DNA of 64,000 nucleotides, taken from Cyclina sinensis. Lineage: Eukaryota > Mollusca > Bivalvia > Venerida > Veneridae. Positions within the stretch are counted from its first letter, which is position 1; each line of letters starts with the position of its first letter. Shown piece after piece: positions 23,431-34,970 of the stretch. A program made the translations under genes and the position numbers. The notes below the pieces were generated by a model, which saw only the letters and a list, made by a program, of their open reading frames with translations, made no database searches and had not been told where the DNA came from. Where the stretch lies: contig JAAONU010000013.1 in NCBI GenBank assembly GCA_012932295.1, positions 45,894,627 to 45,958,626 of the forward strand, in the 5' to 3' direction.

Positions 23431-23502
23431 AAAAAATGTGAACAATATTGGCCAGATGAACTGAATGAAACTACAAAATTTGGAGATATCTCTGTCACAT
23501 TG
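23431..23502 (+). CDS. PTP-PEST-type tyrosine phosphatase, exon 3 in window
   Basis: A 72-nt exon (24 codons, phase 0 to phase 0) between TTTTCTTCAG and GTAAGT. It encodes KKCEQYWPDELNE followed by KFGDISVTL. KKCxxYWP is the conserved continuation of the MACRxxEMG block in PTPN12-type phosphatases (KKCERYWP), so the three exons read without a gap. The stretch between the two motifs is the variable surface loop of the domain. Confidence 0.93.
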
Positions 23503-23593
23503 GTAAGTGAATTTTTCTGGTTTACAGCCAGCTGTCTAAAACATTTGCCTTTCAGTAGCAGTTTTAGCACATTTGAGCTGACAGACTAAGGTA

Positions 23594-24419
23594 CAGTACG
23601 TGCCAGGAGGAACTCTCGTTTTCCTCGAGGTCGTCGCGGACTACCCATTCTTTAAAACGCGACCAAATCCGCCGCATTTCGAGGGTCACCGCCGCGGACA
23701 TGGTCACCAAATATCGCGACGGACGTCCGCTAAATGGTTCCGCGGACTTTTTCACAGGTAAGAATTGACGTATCGAGGCTCACAAAGTTCCTGATTACAC
23801 GCATTTCGGCGAATTTTACGCTTTCAAATATCATTTTAATGTATAAAACTCTCATTCTGATGCATTTCTTTACGAATGCTCGTACTTGTTAACGGAATGA
23901 ATGACAATTCAAAACCGAAAGTAATTGCTTCTCGGAACAGCTGACCCTATTTTCAGAAAATAGACTGACTGGTTTTCGATTTACACGTGTTAAAACTGCC
24001 TTCCTATATTTAAAGAAAATATACAACATGTAAACCCTACTGCGACATCTGTATCGTCTATGCGCTTGACAAAATTATTGATCGATTTTGCTATACTGGT
24101 ACCAGTACAATAACGAGCGTTTTCAACGACGGAAGCACAGCAAATGTGTTAGAAATTTGGTTTTAATTTTACCAAAAGTCACATAATTGGCAGACGTAAA
24201 ATGCACAGTTTCACTACGGTCATTTCAATAAATGTTCAGCTTATCCAGGTGAGTTATGACTCTAATTATTTTCGCGCTGGTCGTGAAATATCGCCGAGAT
24301 ATTTCGCGATGTCGAGACATCGAGGAAATCCGTTTTTTTCCTCGATGTCGCGGCGGATATTTTTTTTTCCGCGTCCGCGAAATAAAGCGGAAAATGTGAG
24401 TTCCTCCTGGCGCGTACTG
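23594..24419. mobile_element. TA-flanked terminal-inverted-repeat element (Tc1/mariner-type)
   Basis: An 826-bp block starting CAGTACGTGCCAGGAGGAAC and ending with its inverse, GTTCCTCCTGGCGCGTACTG, one mismatch in 20, with TA on each side. The interior is GC- and CpG-rich for this window (CCGCCGCATTTCG, GATGTCGCGGCGGAT) and itself contains inverted segments. No transposase frame exists, so it is non-autonomous. CAGT termini with TA target duplication fit the pogo/Tc1-mariner superfamily. Confidence 0.8.
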
Positions 24420-24421
24420 TA

Positions 24422-25260
24422 AGCTATTAGAATGTCTAATGTCTGACATCCATTGTATATCAACAGTTGCATTCAAACAACATTTTCTCTCAGACCACAA
24501 GGCATGCTTCAGACTAACTTTACCAGAATGTTCCTTTCTCAAAACCCTTTCAAAATTTTGAAATCTATTGAGTTCTATTTAGAACACTGGTTGCTCTGGC
24601 AACCAAAGGAAAAACTTCAAAGCCCTTCTTCTCAGCAACCCCTTGACTGATTTAAAATAATGTAACACAAATTTTTCTTGGGTACCCTCCAGATTTTGAA
24701 ATTTATATCATTTCATGAAAAAACATGGCTGCCAGGGGCAGGGCTTATTTTGCATATGTATGTAAAGGAAACTTAAAAAGACCTTCACCTTAAAAACTGT
24801 GGGTTTGGTTTGTAGAATAATTTTGAACAAATATTCCTTAGGTGATCCTCTATATAAAAACTGGTAGATTTATTGTGATACATGAAAAAACATGACTGTC
24901 AGTGGTAGGGCTTATTTTCCTTATTTGTCTTTATGGGAAACTTAAAAAATCTTCTCTTTAGAAAGTGTTGGCTTGATTTGAAAATAATTTAGAAGATATG
25001 TTCCTTTATAAACTGTGAAATTTATTGAAATTATTGAGATTTATGAAAAAACACGGCTACTAGAAATTGGGCATATTTTCCTTTATACATCTTTATGGGA
25101 AACTTAAAAAATCTTCATCTTAGAAACTCCTAGCCCACTTAGAAAATAATTTGGAACAAATGATCCTTGGCCCTCTATATAAATTATGAAATTTTTATCA
25201 TTACGTGAAAATAGCCTTTCATCTGGTGGCCATGTTTAATTAACTGATCAAAATAAATTT
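24422..25260 (+). mobile_element. decayed AGCTCACC-family interior
   Basis: Loosely tandem units of about 200 bp with CAGACCACAAGGCATGC, CATGAAAAAACATGGC and GGAAACTTAAAAA. These resemble the CCACAAGGC / GGAAAAACTTTAAAAATC interior of intact copies at 2276 and 55837. No termini survive. I see no coding sequence. Confidence 0.45.
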
Positions 25261-25944
25261 AACGGTTTATATAGAATGTGACCGAAGGTAAATTTTTGCT
25301 ATTTGTCTAGGGGGTTGTTGAGAAGAATTTTGAAACATAGCAGCCAGGGGAAGGCTTTTTTGTCTATTTTTGAAACTTAAAAAAAAACCTGTTCTCTGAA
25401 ACTTACATAATGGTATAATTATATTTGAATGAATGACAAATTTGAATACTTGTATAATGCATGCATTCATACTCGGGTATTTGATGTTACATGAATGGTC
25501 AAAGTGACCTTAAAAATTCAATTTGCACTGATGTGTGCACTTCAGGGGAAAAAATGACCAGCCTTCTTACTTAATAAATTTATTGTAAAAGAAAAAGAAG
25601 GAATATGAAAAAAAATTGGACAGGCCCAGTAAAAATATGAATTCATAACATTACTTGAAAGTATATTTCACTTGCATTTATCTTACAGTATAAAGAACAT
25701 ATTGTTACTAGAATTTCTAAAAAGTGGCATTATCATAAGTTATAAGAACTTCAATACTCATCCGTTTTGTTTCAATAGGTTCCAGCTAACATAAGCTTAA
25801 CTTCCTTATGGGATTGGTTCAGTCATTGGTGGAGTCTTGAAATCCAGCTTGTATTGCTGTCAGGCTGAACAGAATGTGATACATACTTATTATGTAAAGA
25901 ACTTGGTTGATTTTGTTTTGACATGACTCAGCTGTAATATGCAG
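25261..25944. other. intron sequence before exon 4
   Basis: AT-rich intron with no recognised element. It ends in the weakly pyrimidine-rich ATATGCAG acceptor of exon 4. Confidence 0.45.
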
Positions 25945-26159
25945 GTATCACAGGAAGATTTAGCAGAACACTGTACTAAACGAGTCTTGCTAGCATCTGT
26001 ACCAGACTGTGATTCCCTCATTGTGACCCAGTTCCATTACACTGGCTGGCCGGACCATGATATACCGAATGATTTTGATGTCATACTGGAGATGATGGCA
26101 GAAATGCGAGAAATTAAATCTCATGATGAAGAGCGGGCTCCGATGGTTATCCACTGCAG
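25945..26159 (+). CDS. PTP-PEST-type tyrosine phosphatase, exon 4 in window (WPD loop and catalytic Cys)
   Basis: A 215-nt exon of 71 codons plus 2 nt, between GCAG and GTAAAC. It carries QFHYTGWPDHDIP, the WPD loop, with the general-acid Asp codon at 26053-26055. It ends at MVIHC, the first part of the catalytic P-loop. The nucleophilic Cys codon is 26155-26157 and the following Ser codon is split AG|T across the intron. This is the core of catalysis: Cys attacks the phosphate and the WPD Asp protonates the leaving tyrosine. All essential residues visible here are intact, so the enzyme should be active. Confidence 0.96.
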
Positions 26160-26434
26160 GTAAACTGACAGTCTATGTTCCTGTTGTTGCAGAGTGTATA
26201 TAGTACAAGCATCATTTCTGCCGGCTCAGAAAAGGAATTAAAAAATCTATCTGTTGAGGCATTGAAATGAAATAAGTGAAAGTATAACTAATATTGGAAT
26301 AACAGTTTTATTAAACAATGGAGTGTTTTTAATGGTTATATGATTATCCTAATCACGATAATTTTTCGATGTTTTAATTGATTGCTCTATAAACACAGTT
26401 TGTAAAAGACAGTTTTGTAAGATACTGAACAATT

Positions 26435-27611
26435 ATGTCTCCCCCAAATTGGGGGAGACATATTGTTTTTCTCCCAGTTGTCTGTCTGTCCGTCCGTCCG
26501 TCCTTCTGTCAGTCACAAAATCGTGTCCGCTCTGTATCTTGCAAAGCCCTTGAAGGATTTTAATGAAACTTGGGTCAGATTTTCACCTCATCAAGGCGAC
26601 ATGCAGAACCCACTTTGCGGGTGTGGTGTCTCAAGGTCAAGGTCACACTTGGAGGTTAAATGTCAAATGCCACAAAATTGTGTCTGCTCTGTATCTTCAA
26701 AAGCCCTTGAAGGATTTTTATGAAACTTGGGTCAGATGTTCACCTCATCAAGGCGACATGCAGAACCCACTTTGCGGGTGTGGTGTCTCAAGGTCAAGGT
26801 CACACTTGGAGGTTAAATGTCAAATGCCACAAAATCGTGTCTGCTCTGTATCTTCAAAAGCCCTTGAAGGATTTTTATGAAACTTGGGTCAGATGTTCAC
26901 CTCATCAAGGCGTAGTGCAGAACCCACTTTGCGGGTGTGGTGTCTCAAGGTCAAGGTCACACTAAGGTTAAATGTCAAATGCCACAAAATCGTGTCTGCT
27001 CTGTATCTTCAAAAGCCCTTGAAGGATTTTTATGAAACTTGGGTCAGATGTTCACCTCATCTGGGGAGACATATTGTTTTTCCCCTGGTTGTCTATCTGT
27101 CCGTCTGTCCATCTGTCTGTCCGTCCGTCCATCTGTCTGTCTGTCACTAAATCAAGCATTCACTGGATATCTTCAAGTAATTTCGAACCCTACAACTAGA
27201 AAACAAACTGATTGATCATATATATTTTGAGAGTGCTCCTGTTGTACATTGTGGAGTAGTTCCAACATACTACAGCTATCATGATGTAACTTTTCTCCTT
27301 ATCAATGGAAATAGATTAAACTTGAGTGCTTGAAGAAGACACCTTGTAACTGGCTTCATGTTTTTTGTCCATATCTATGTAACAGCACTGCCATCGACAT
27401 GATTCCAACATGCTACAGGTACTAGACTGAATGAATACAACCATTTTGAACAATATGAAACAAGGTTTCTGCTCAATCCGAGTTTCTTGTTCATCATGTA
27501 CATTTGACAAAAATATCCCCCCTTATTTTACAATCGTCTGACTCAATACTGCCTGCAGCAACTGGCTGGGGGGAGACATTTGTTTTTGTTCAATCAAAAA
27601 CCCATTTCTAG
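26435..27611 (+). mobile_element. HINE-like element, ATGTCTCCCCC family
   Basis: The 5' palindrome is ATGTCTCCCCCAA / TTGGGGGAGACAT. Then come GTCCGTCCGTCC and 157-bp tandem units with CTGTATCTTCAAAAGCC, GAAACTTGGGTCAGATGTTC and TCAAGGTCAAGGTCACAC. The 3' end has GGGGGGAGACAT (inverse of the 5' terminus) at 27568-27579. The tail folds GTTTTT-GTTCAATC-AAAAAC and ends CTAG before TTTT. A second GGGGAGACATATTG copy at 27062 suggests internal rearrangement. The overlapping plus-strand frames of 81-105 codons are shadows of the 157-bp repeat. Confidence 0.75.
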
Positions 27612-28041
27612 TTTTAAATGCAATTACCAAACATGAGTGACTTCTGTCTATGAACGCAGGAAATGTATAAATCTAGAATACTTTGAGAGATATTAAGTCA
27701 CTTTCACGACAAATTAACTAGGCAAGGTTGTTCCAGCTGATACTGACCTGTTCTATTAATTTTTATACTTACTGTAGTATATATTGATGTGTGTTTGTGT
27801 TTTCTTTTTATACATCATCTGTTTATGTGAAATCCTAAGAGAGAAAATTGGTCTCAGATCACTGCCATCTTTGACAACTTAAAGTATCCTTTGTATGGCT
27901 GGAATTCCACAATGCTCAAAGTTGAGATCACGGTCTTGACGACTACGAGAAGTCAAGAAATGACTGTAATATTGTAATAACAGTTTTATAAGGAGTGTGT
28001 TTAATGTTTTTGAAATCTAGATATGTAGCATTTCAATTTTT
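27612..28041. other. intron spacer between two elements
   Basis: Unique-looking AT-rich sequence of about 430 bp between two inserted elements. No feature recognised. Confidence 0.45.
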
Positions 28042-29170
28042 AGCTCACCTGAGCCATAGGCTCATGGTGAGCTATTAGCATCGCTCTATGTCCGTCGTCT
28101 GTGGTCCATCCACACTTAGTTCGTATACGCTCTAGCGGTCAATTTTTGCCTCAGTTGTCTTGAAACTTGGTCAGGATGTTTGTCCCAATAATTTCTCGGA
28201 CGAGTTTGAACATGGGTTATCTGGGTTGAAAAACTAGGTCACAGAGGTCAAATATAGAAAAACCTTGTTAACACTCTACAGGATACATTTTCAGTTCAAA
28301 TATCCTGGAAATTTGTCAGAAAGGTTGTATCAATGATTTCTAGCTCATGTTCGAATATGGGTCATCTGGGTTCAAAAACTAGGTCACAGAGCCCAAATAT
28401 TGAAAAATCTTGTTAACACTCTAGAGGTAACATTTTCAGTCCAAATAACCTGGAAATTTGTCTGAAAGATTGTTTCAATGATATCTAGCTCAGTTTTAAA
28501 TATAGGCTATCTGGGTTCAAAAACTAGGTCACAGAGCCAAAAAGTAGAAAAAAACTTGTTAATGCTTCAGAGGTTACATTTTCAGTCCAGATTTCCTTGA
28601 AATTTGTCAGAAAGGTTGTTTTGATGATTTCTAGCTCTGGTTTGGATATTGGTCATCTGGGTTCAAAAACTAGGTCACAGAGCCCAAATATGTAAAAACC
28701 TTTTTACCAGATGTTACATTTTCAGTTCAAATATCCTGGAAATTTGTCAGACAGGTTGCTTTGATGATTTCTAGTTCAAGTTCGAGTTTGGGTCATCTTT
28801 GGTCAAAACTAGGTCACAGAGCCCAAATATGGTAAAACCTTGTTAACACCCTAGAGGTAAGATTCAGTTCAAATATCCTGGAAATTTGTCAGTAATGTTG
28901 TTTTGATGATTTATAGCTCAAGTTTGGATATGGGTCATCTGGGTTCAAAAACTAGGTCACAGAGCCCAAATATGGAAAAGTCTTGTTAACATTCTAGTGG
29001 TAACATTTTCAGTCCAAACAACCTGGAAATTTGTCAGAAATATTGTTTCAATAATTTCTAGGTCATGTTCAAAAATGGGTCATCTGGGGTCAGTTAACCA
29101 GGTCCATAGCCACTTTTGTAAAAAGCAGTCATACTCAGGTGAGCGATACAGGGTCATCATGGCCCTCTTG
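28042..29170 (+). mobile_element. HINE-like element, AGCTCACC family
   Basis: A complete 1.1-kb copy. The 5' palindrome is AGCTCACCTGAGCC with partner GGCTCATGGTGAGCT. The interior has about six 145-bp units of the CTAGAGGTAACATTTTCAG type. The 3' end is CTCAGGTGAGCG, hairpin GGGTCATCATGGCCC (one pairing lost) and TCTTG, followed by TT. It lies 121 bp upstream of the exon-5 acceptor. Confidence 0.8.
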
Positions 29171-29291
29171 TTAGTATTGCTTGTTGGCTTCTGTTCTGCC
29201 TGACTCTACTTAGCAAAAATATTGACAAAAGGTTTTCAGCTTTTAGATGCATAAACTGATCAATTGAATTTTCATTTTCTGTTTCTTTCAG

Positions 29292-29358
29292 TGCTGGTTG
29301 TGGAAGAACCGGAACTATGATTGCTATAGACTTTGTTTGGGATTTGCTTAAATCTGGG
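29292..29358 (+). CDS. PTP-PEST-type tyrosine phosphatase, exon 5 in window (P-loop Arg)
   Basis: A 67-nt exon with 1 nt finishing the split Ser codon and then 22 codons, AGCGRTGTMIAIDFVW followed by DLLKSG. It sits between TTTCTTTCAG and GTCAGT. With exon 4 it completes the PTP signature HCSAGCGRTG. The phosphate-binding Arg codon is 29305-29307. The catalytic Cys and Arg are therefore on different exons separated by a 3.1-kb intron that holds two mobile elements. Skipping this 67-nt exon would remove the Arg and shift the frame. AGCGRTG rather than AGVGRTG is what PTPN12-group enzymes show. Confidence 0.96.
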
Positions 29359-30002
29359 GTCAGTTTTTATTTCTGATTTATTATTTGATTAAATTGATCA
29401 TTTGATAAATTTTGACACTGTTTACAGTGATTCTGTGACAGAAAATGAGCTGTGGTATTTTACACCAGATTGTAATATGCTAAATCCACAGACATGCCAT
29501 TGCGCTAGCTAAATATTTTGTTAAAACTTTAATTCATATTACCATAGAAATGGATAGAGTGAGCTGTCATTGCTTATTTTACATCAGCTTTATTTGGATT
29601 GTTTATGTAAAAGATAAACAGAGTGACTCATTGATAGTGACAAGTTCAGAAAAGAGTGGTCCAATCACAAAGTTATAACATTATTGCCACTCACTTGTAG
29701 TCATGTCTCATTGGCATGGCTTAGTACATTGAATACTCCCTTGATTTATCAAACACTTATGAAGCACTTACAGTGAAAGTCAAGGAAAGTGTACAGTAGG
29801 AAAATTACCAGTCACCTAACAAATTAAGATTATCTTCAGTACGAAATGATTAAAAAAATTCTGTTGAAATCTATTGTGTAAGAACTTACTTTTCAATTTT
29901 ACTCTTTTTCCTGAGCAGTTTTTACACTTCAGCCAACTTAAATTGAATAATCCTGGCGTGTTTTTATTGTTGAGTCAGCTTACAAGGTGCTTGACATAGT
30001 TG
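29359..30002. other. intron sequence, nothing recognised
   Basis: AT-rich unique-looking intron between exon 5 and the 83-bp array. Confidence 0.45.
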
Positions 30003-31650
30003 TCACATTTGGCACCTCAGTTTAGTGTTTATACTTGCATGCATGCTTGCATTGATTTGCACTGTAAGAATGAATGACATAGTTGCCACATTTGGCACCT
30101 CAGTTTAGTGTTTATACTTGCATGCATGCTTGCATTGATTTGCACTGTAAGAATGCTTGACCTAGTTGTCAAATTTGGCATCTCAGTTTAGTGTTTATAC
30201 ATGCATGCATGCTTGCATTGATTTGCACTGTAAGATTGCTTGACATAGTTGTCACATTTGGCACCTCAGTTTAGTGTTTATACTTGCATGCATGCTTTCA
30301 CTGATTTGCACTGTAAGATTGCTTGACATAGTTGTCACATTTGGCACCTCAGTTTAGTGTTATACTTGCATCTTTCTGGATTGTAAAAATGCTTGACAAA
30401 GTTGCCACATTTGGCACCTCAGTTTAGTGTTTATACTTGCATCTGTCTGGATTGTAAAAATGCTTGACATAGTTGTCACATTTGGCACCTCAGTTTAGTG
30501 TTTATACTTGCATGCATTCTTGCATTGATTTGCACTGTAAGAATGAATGACATAGTTGCCACATTTGGCACCTCAGTTTAGTGTTTATACTTGCATGCAT
30601 GCTTGCATTGATTTGCACTGTAAGAATGCTTGACATAGTTGTCACATTTGGCACCTCAGTTTAGTGTTTATACTTGCATGCATGCTTGCATTGATTTGCA
30701 CTGTAAGAATGCTTGACATAGTGGTCACATTTGGCACCTCAGTTTAGTGTTTTACTTGCATGCATGCTTGCATTGATTTGCGCTGTAAGATTGCTTGACA
30801 TAGTTGTCACATTTGGCACCTCAGTTTAGTGTTTATACTTGCATGCATGCTTTCATTGATTTGCACTGTAAGATTGCTTGACATAGTTGTCACATTTGGC
30901 ACCTCAGTTTAGTGTTATACTTGCATCTTTCTGGATTGTAAAAATGCTTGACAAAGTTGCCACATTTGGCACCTCAGTTTAGTGTTTATACTTGCATCTG
31001 TCTGGATTGTAATACTTCTTGACATAGTTGTCACATTTGGCACCTCAGTTTAGAGTTTATACTTGCATGCATGCTTGCATTGATTCGCACTGTAAGAATG
31101 CTTGACATAGTTGTCACATTTGGCACCTCAGTTTAGTGTTTATACTTGTATGCATGCTTGCATTGATTGGCACTGTAAGAATGCTTGACATAGTAGTCAC
31201 ATTTGGCACCTTAGTTTAGTGTTTATACCTACATGCATGCTTGCATCTGTCTGGATTGTAATATTGCTTGACCTAGTTGTCAAATTTGGCATCTCAGTTT
31301 AGTGTTTATACATGCATGCATGCTTACATTGATTTGCACTTTAAGAATGCTTGACATAGTTGTCACATTTGGCACCTCAGTTTAGTGTTTATACTTGCAT
31401 GCATGCTTACATTGATTTGCACTGTAAGAATGCTTGACATAGTTGTCACATTTGGCACCTCAGTTTAGTGTTTATACTTGCATGCATGCTTTCATTGATT
31501 TGCATTGTAAGAATGCTTGACATAGTTGTCACATTTGGCACCTCAGTTTAGTGTTTATACCTGCATGCATGCTTGCATCCGTCTGGATTGTAATATTGCT
31601 TGACCTAGTTGTCAAATTTGGCATCTCAGTTTAGTGTTTATACTTGCATG
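30003..31650. repeat. 83-bp TGCATG-rich minisatellite
   Basis: About 20 tandem units of about 83 bp with the order GCTTGACATAGTTGTCACAT, TTGGCACCTCAGTTTAGTGT, TATACTTGCATGCATGCTTG and CATTGATTTGCACTGTAAG. Some units replace the TGCATGCATGC part with ATCTTTCTGGATTGTAA, giving a longer-range pattern. The array resumes at 32384 after the hAT-like insertion. Confidence 0.92.
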
Positions 31651-32383
31651 CAGTGCTCCCGAAAACCGAAAATTTGTCGGTTTTGACGGAATTTTATCTC
31701 ATATGGACCGATTTTGATGTCCAAAAGTCTTTAAAAAATCCGTCCAGATATTTTCAAAAAAAAAAAATCTGTCTTACTTTTCATAATACAGTCAAAATTT
31801 CAAACCAAAACCACAATTGATCGCTAATCCGGTACTTCACACCTATCATAAAACTGTAAAACTGTCACTGTTGGCTGCGGCAATTACCGCCAATTAACTT
31901 GTAAACAACTAAAAGTGCGCTTGATTTGTGGCCAGCCAATTGATTAAAGTTGACCGGCTGAAACTGTGAAATATAATTTCATCGAAAACAAACTCCCCGC
32001 AGCGGTTACTTCCCCTGATCAGTACAGAAAATAGTTAAAGTAGAAAAGCGTGACATAACCGGTGCGAGGAGTTTGCATCGAAATAGGCGATAACTGTCGT
32101 CTGCTTAATTTCATTAAGGGCTTAATAGTAATTGTAGTGGCTAGCTGCAGCACAAAGCACATTTTAAAATATCAGTGACTAGTTTGACGTTGTAAAATTA
32201 GCTCTAATTCTACTTTCGCTTTGAAAAACACATTTTCGCAATGTCAACACTATCATAACTCAAATTGTTCTTTGCCCTTAAATCGTTTCTATTTTTTTTG
32301 TTGGTTCTAGGGTTAAGGGGGGTGGTGGGGGGGGGGGGTCGAGGTCTCGGACCGATTGAGATTTCTAAATTTTAGAAGCCCTG
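31651..32383. mobile_element. hAT-like non-autonomous element with 8-bp target duplication
   Basis: A 733-bp insertion in the 83-bp array. It starts CAGTGCTCCCGAAAACCG and ends CTAAATTTTAGAAGCCCTG, so the termini are CAGTGCTCCC and (inverted) CAGGGCTTCT. The 8-bp sequence CTTGCATG lies directly on both sides (31643-31650 and 32384-32391). Removing the insert and one copy restores the array unit exactly. CAG-GCT termini with an 8-bp duplication are hallmarks of the hAT superfamily. No transposase is encoded. It contains a second, smaller insertion at 31989-32075 and a G-rich run near 32320-32340. Confidence 0.85.
31989..32075. mobile_element. MULE-like mini-element, copy 1, nested in the hAT-like element
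   Basis: An 87-bp element with inverted termini CAAACTCC and GGAGTTTG and an interior GGTTACTTCCCCTGATCAGT shared with the copy at 36689. It is flanked by CATCGAAAA and CATCGAAAT, a 9-bp duplication with one mismatch. The 9-bp duplication is typical of Mutator-like elements; the superfamily call is an inference. Confidence 0.72.
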
Positions 32384-32425
32384 CTTGCATGCATGCTTGC
32401 ATTGATTTGCACTGTAAGAATGTCT
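32384..32425. repeat. 83-bp minisatellite, remnant after the hAT insertion
   Basis: Half a unit (CTTGCATGCATGCTTGCATT, GATTTGCACTGTAAGAATG) that continues the array from 31650 in register. Confidence 0.85.
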
Positions 32426-32518
32426 AAATGAAGTATATGGAGGTCTGTCCTGCTCACCCCAGCATAAGTGTTAGCATCCAGAGTTCTGATTAAAGTTTTT
32501 TGTGCAGTTAAATTTTTT

Positions 32519-34000
32519 AGCTCACCTGAGCACAAAGTGCTCAAGGTGAGCTTTTGTGATTGCCTGATGTCCGGCGTACGTCGTCCGTCCGTGCGTGCGT
32601 GCGTGCGTCGTCAACTTTTTCCTCAAACAACTTCTTCTCCTGAACTGCTGGGCCAATCTTGCTGAAACTTGGCAGGAATGTTACTTGCATGAAGCTTTAC
32701 CAAAATTATTCAAATTGTTCAGGTCCATTGCATTTCTAGGCCACAGGAGCTAAAAATAGATTTTCAAAGTTGGAATCTCCAGAACTCTAAGGCCTGGAGC
32801 TTAGATATTTGGTATGAAGCATCATCAGATAGACCTTTACCAAGTTTGCTCAAATCATGACCCCTGGGTCAAAAATGGCCTTGCCCAAGGGGTCACTAGT
32901 TGTACATAGAATTATATAGGAAAAACTTTAAAAATCTTATTGTCTGAAACCACAAGGCCTAGAGTTTAGATATGTGGTGTGCAGCATTGTCCAGTTGACC
33001 TCTACCAAGTTTGTTCAAATCATGGCTTCTGGGTCAAAAATGCCCCCGCAGGGGTCAAATGTTTTATATAGAGTTATATAGGAAAAACTTTAAAAAATCT
33101 TATTGTCAGAAACCGCAAGGCGTAGAGTTTAGATATTTGGTGTGCAGCATTGTCTAGTGGACCTCTATCAAGTTTGTTCAAATTATGTTCCCTGGTTCAA
33201 AATTGGCCACGCCCTAGGGTTCTATTGATTTACATATAGTTATATAGGAAAAACATGAAAAATCATTTTTCTCTGAAACTAATAGGACTAGACCTTAGAT
33301 ATTTGGTGTGGAGTATTGTGCTGAGAACCATTACCAGTATTGTTTATATGTTGGCCCCCGGGTCAAAATTGGCCCCGCCCCGGGGGCCCTTAATATGTAA
33401 AAGAGGCAATCTTTAAAAATCTTCTTACTGGAAACCTCAATGCCTACAGCTTAGATATTTGGTATGCAGTATTGTCTAGTGGACCTCTACCTAGTTTGTT
33501 TGAAAAATGTCACTGGGGTCAATATTGGCCCCGCCCGAGGGGTCATAAGTTTTGAATAGCAGTATAGAAGAAAATCTTTAAAAATCTTCTTGTCTGAAAC
33601 CACAAGGCCTAGAATTTTAAAATTTGGCATGAAGCAAGCTTTATCAAGCTTTTTCAAATTATTAGATTAGGTTAAAGGTCATGGAGGCTAAAAAAAGATT
33701 TATCTACTGTACCTCATAGAGCCTTCATTTCTAGACCTATATCTTTGATATTCAGTATATAGGTTCTTTGCATGGATGTCTACCCATGGGTAGGGTTTGA
33801 GGTCACTGGGTCAAAGTCACCATAGCTTATAATAGATATTTCTACTTTCTGTCATAGAACCTTTATTTATTGACTGATATTTTACATATTTGGTTTGTCG
33901 GCACTTACATATTTTCAATTAAAAAATGAAATACTGCTTAGCAGCGAACCTACAGCCAAAGTACTCAGGTGAGCGATCCAGGGCCATCATGGCCCTCTTT
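32519..34000 (+). mobile_element. HINE-like element, AGCTCACC family, CCACAAGGC interior
   Basis: The 5' palindrome is AGCTCACCTGAGCAC, AAA, GTGCTCAAGGTGAGCT, followed by CGTCCGTCCGTGCGTGCGTG. The interior has about six units of about 140 bp with GAAACCACAAGGCCTAGAG, TTTAGATATTTGGTGTGCAG and GTGGACCTCTACCAAG. The 3' end is CTCAGGTGAGCG, a tail with hairpin GGGCCATCATGGCCC, and TCTTTTTT, where G of the usual CTTG is lost. Confidence 0.78.
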
Positions 34001-34970
34001 TTTGTCAGAAGAAAAACTCAATACCTGTAAGAGAGACTTTGTTGAAACTTCACAACGGGATAGAAGACAATTAGAGGAAGTGCTGAGCCCAAGACCTATA
34101 ACTCTGCCTAGCCTAGATTTTGAATTATTTTGTTTTGTCAATTTTTTCTTTTTGTTTCTTTTTTTATTTATAACTCTATTCATTTATTCAAGAGCATTAC
34201 TCAAAGTTTTTCAGAGGAACTTTATTGAAATTGCAGACACTAATATGGGACAATAAGCAACTGTGCAATGTTCAAGGTGTAACTCTGCAAGGCTTTCTTT
34301 TTAAATTATTTCCCTTTATTTTATGCCTACCAATGAAATATAGGGAAATATCAGTGAGATAAAAGTGATAATCCACTGTTTTGAATCAGTGAAATAACCA
34401 TTTTGATAATACACTGTTTGTGCCGGAACTACTGCTTGATGAAACTTCAGGAATTTCCCCACCATGTAAATACAAGAGAATCCGCTGTATTTCAGACTGT
34501 GACAGCGAGTGAAATTTATTTACCTTGTTAAATCCAATTATAGTATTGAATTCCTGAGCCTAACTAGTTGTGAACAATGATGAAATTCGCCATAAATTAT
34601 TTAAAATGTCTGATTTGTTTACATAACTCACATGGACAATATCCAATATGGCCGACTTTCAATTCAATTGATTGAATATTACTCGGTATTAATCCACTTT
34701 TATAATTAAAGTATGTATGGCTAAAATTCAATAAATATTGATAAACTGTGTAGAGAAAAATAAATGTTATTTGATGAAAGTGTATTCAGTTTATTTCAGC
34801 AGAAGTAAAGTTATCATATGTATTGGAGATTGTCTGCACTTTTTTTGTGCGGAGTAACCAAAGTACGCATTAACTGATTTGGGGCTCACCATGGGGAATT
34901 TATTGAAGGCCCTGATTAAAAATGTCATAAAATACCCATTTTTGACGTGTTGGCATAAAATAAAAAGAAA
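34001..34970. other. intron sequence, possibly containing old repeats
   Basis: AT-rich sequence with poly-pyrimidine runs near 34150. Overlapping open frames of 72 and 95 codons on opposite strands are low-complexity and unrecognised. No element boundary is clear. Confidence 0.4.

Noticed and set aside
24201..24542. Open frames on both strands across 24201-24542
   Set aside because: They run across the end of the CpG-rich TA-flanked element and have no protein resemblance.
26463..27150. Overlapping plus-strand frames with GVVSQGQGHTWRLNVKCHK-type repeats
   Set aside because: They lie entirely within the 157-bp tandem units of a mobile element and shift frame from unit to unit.
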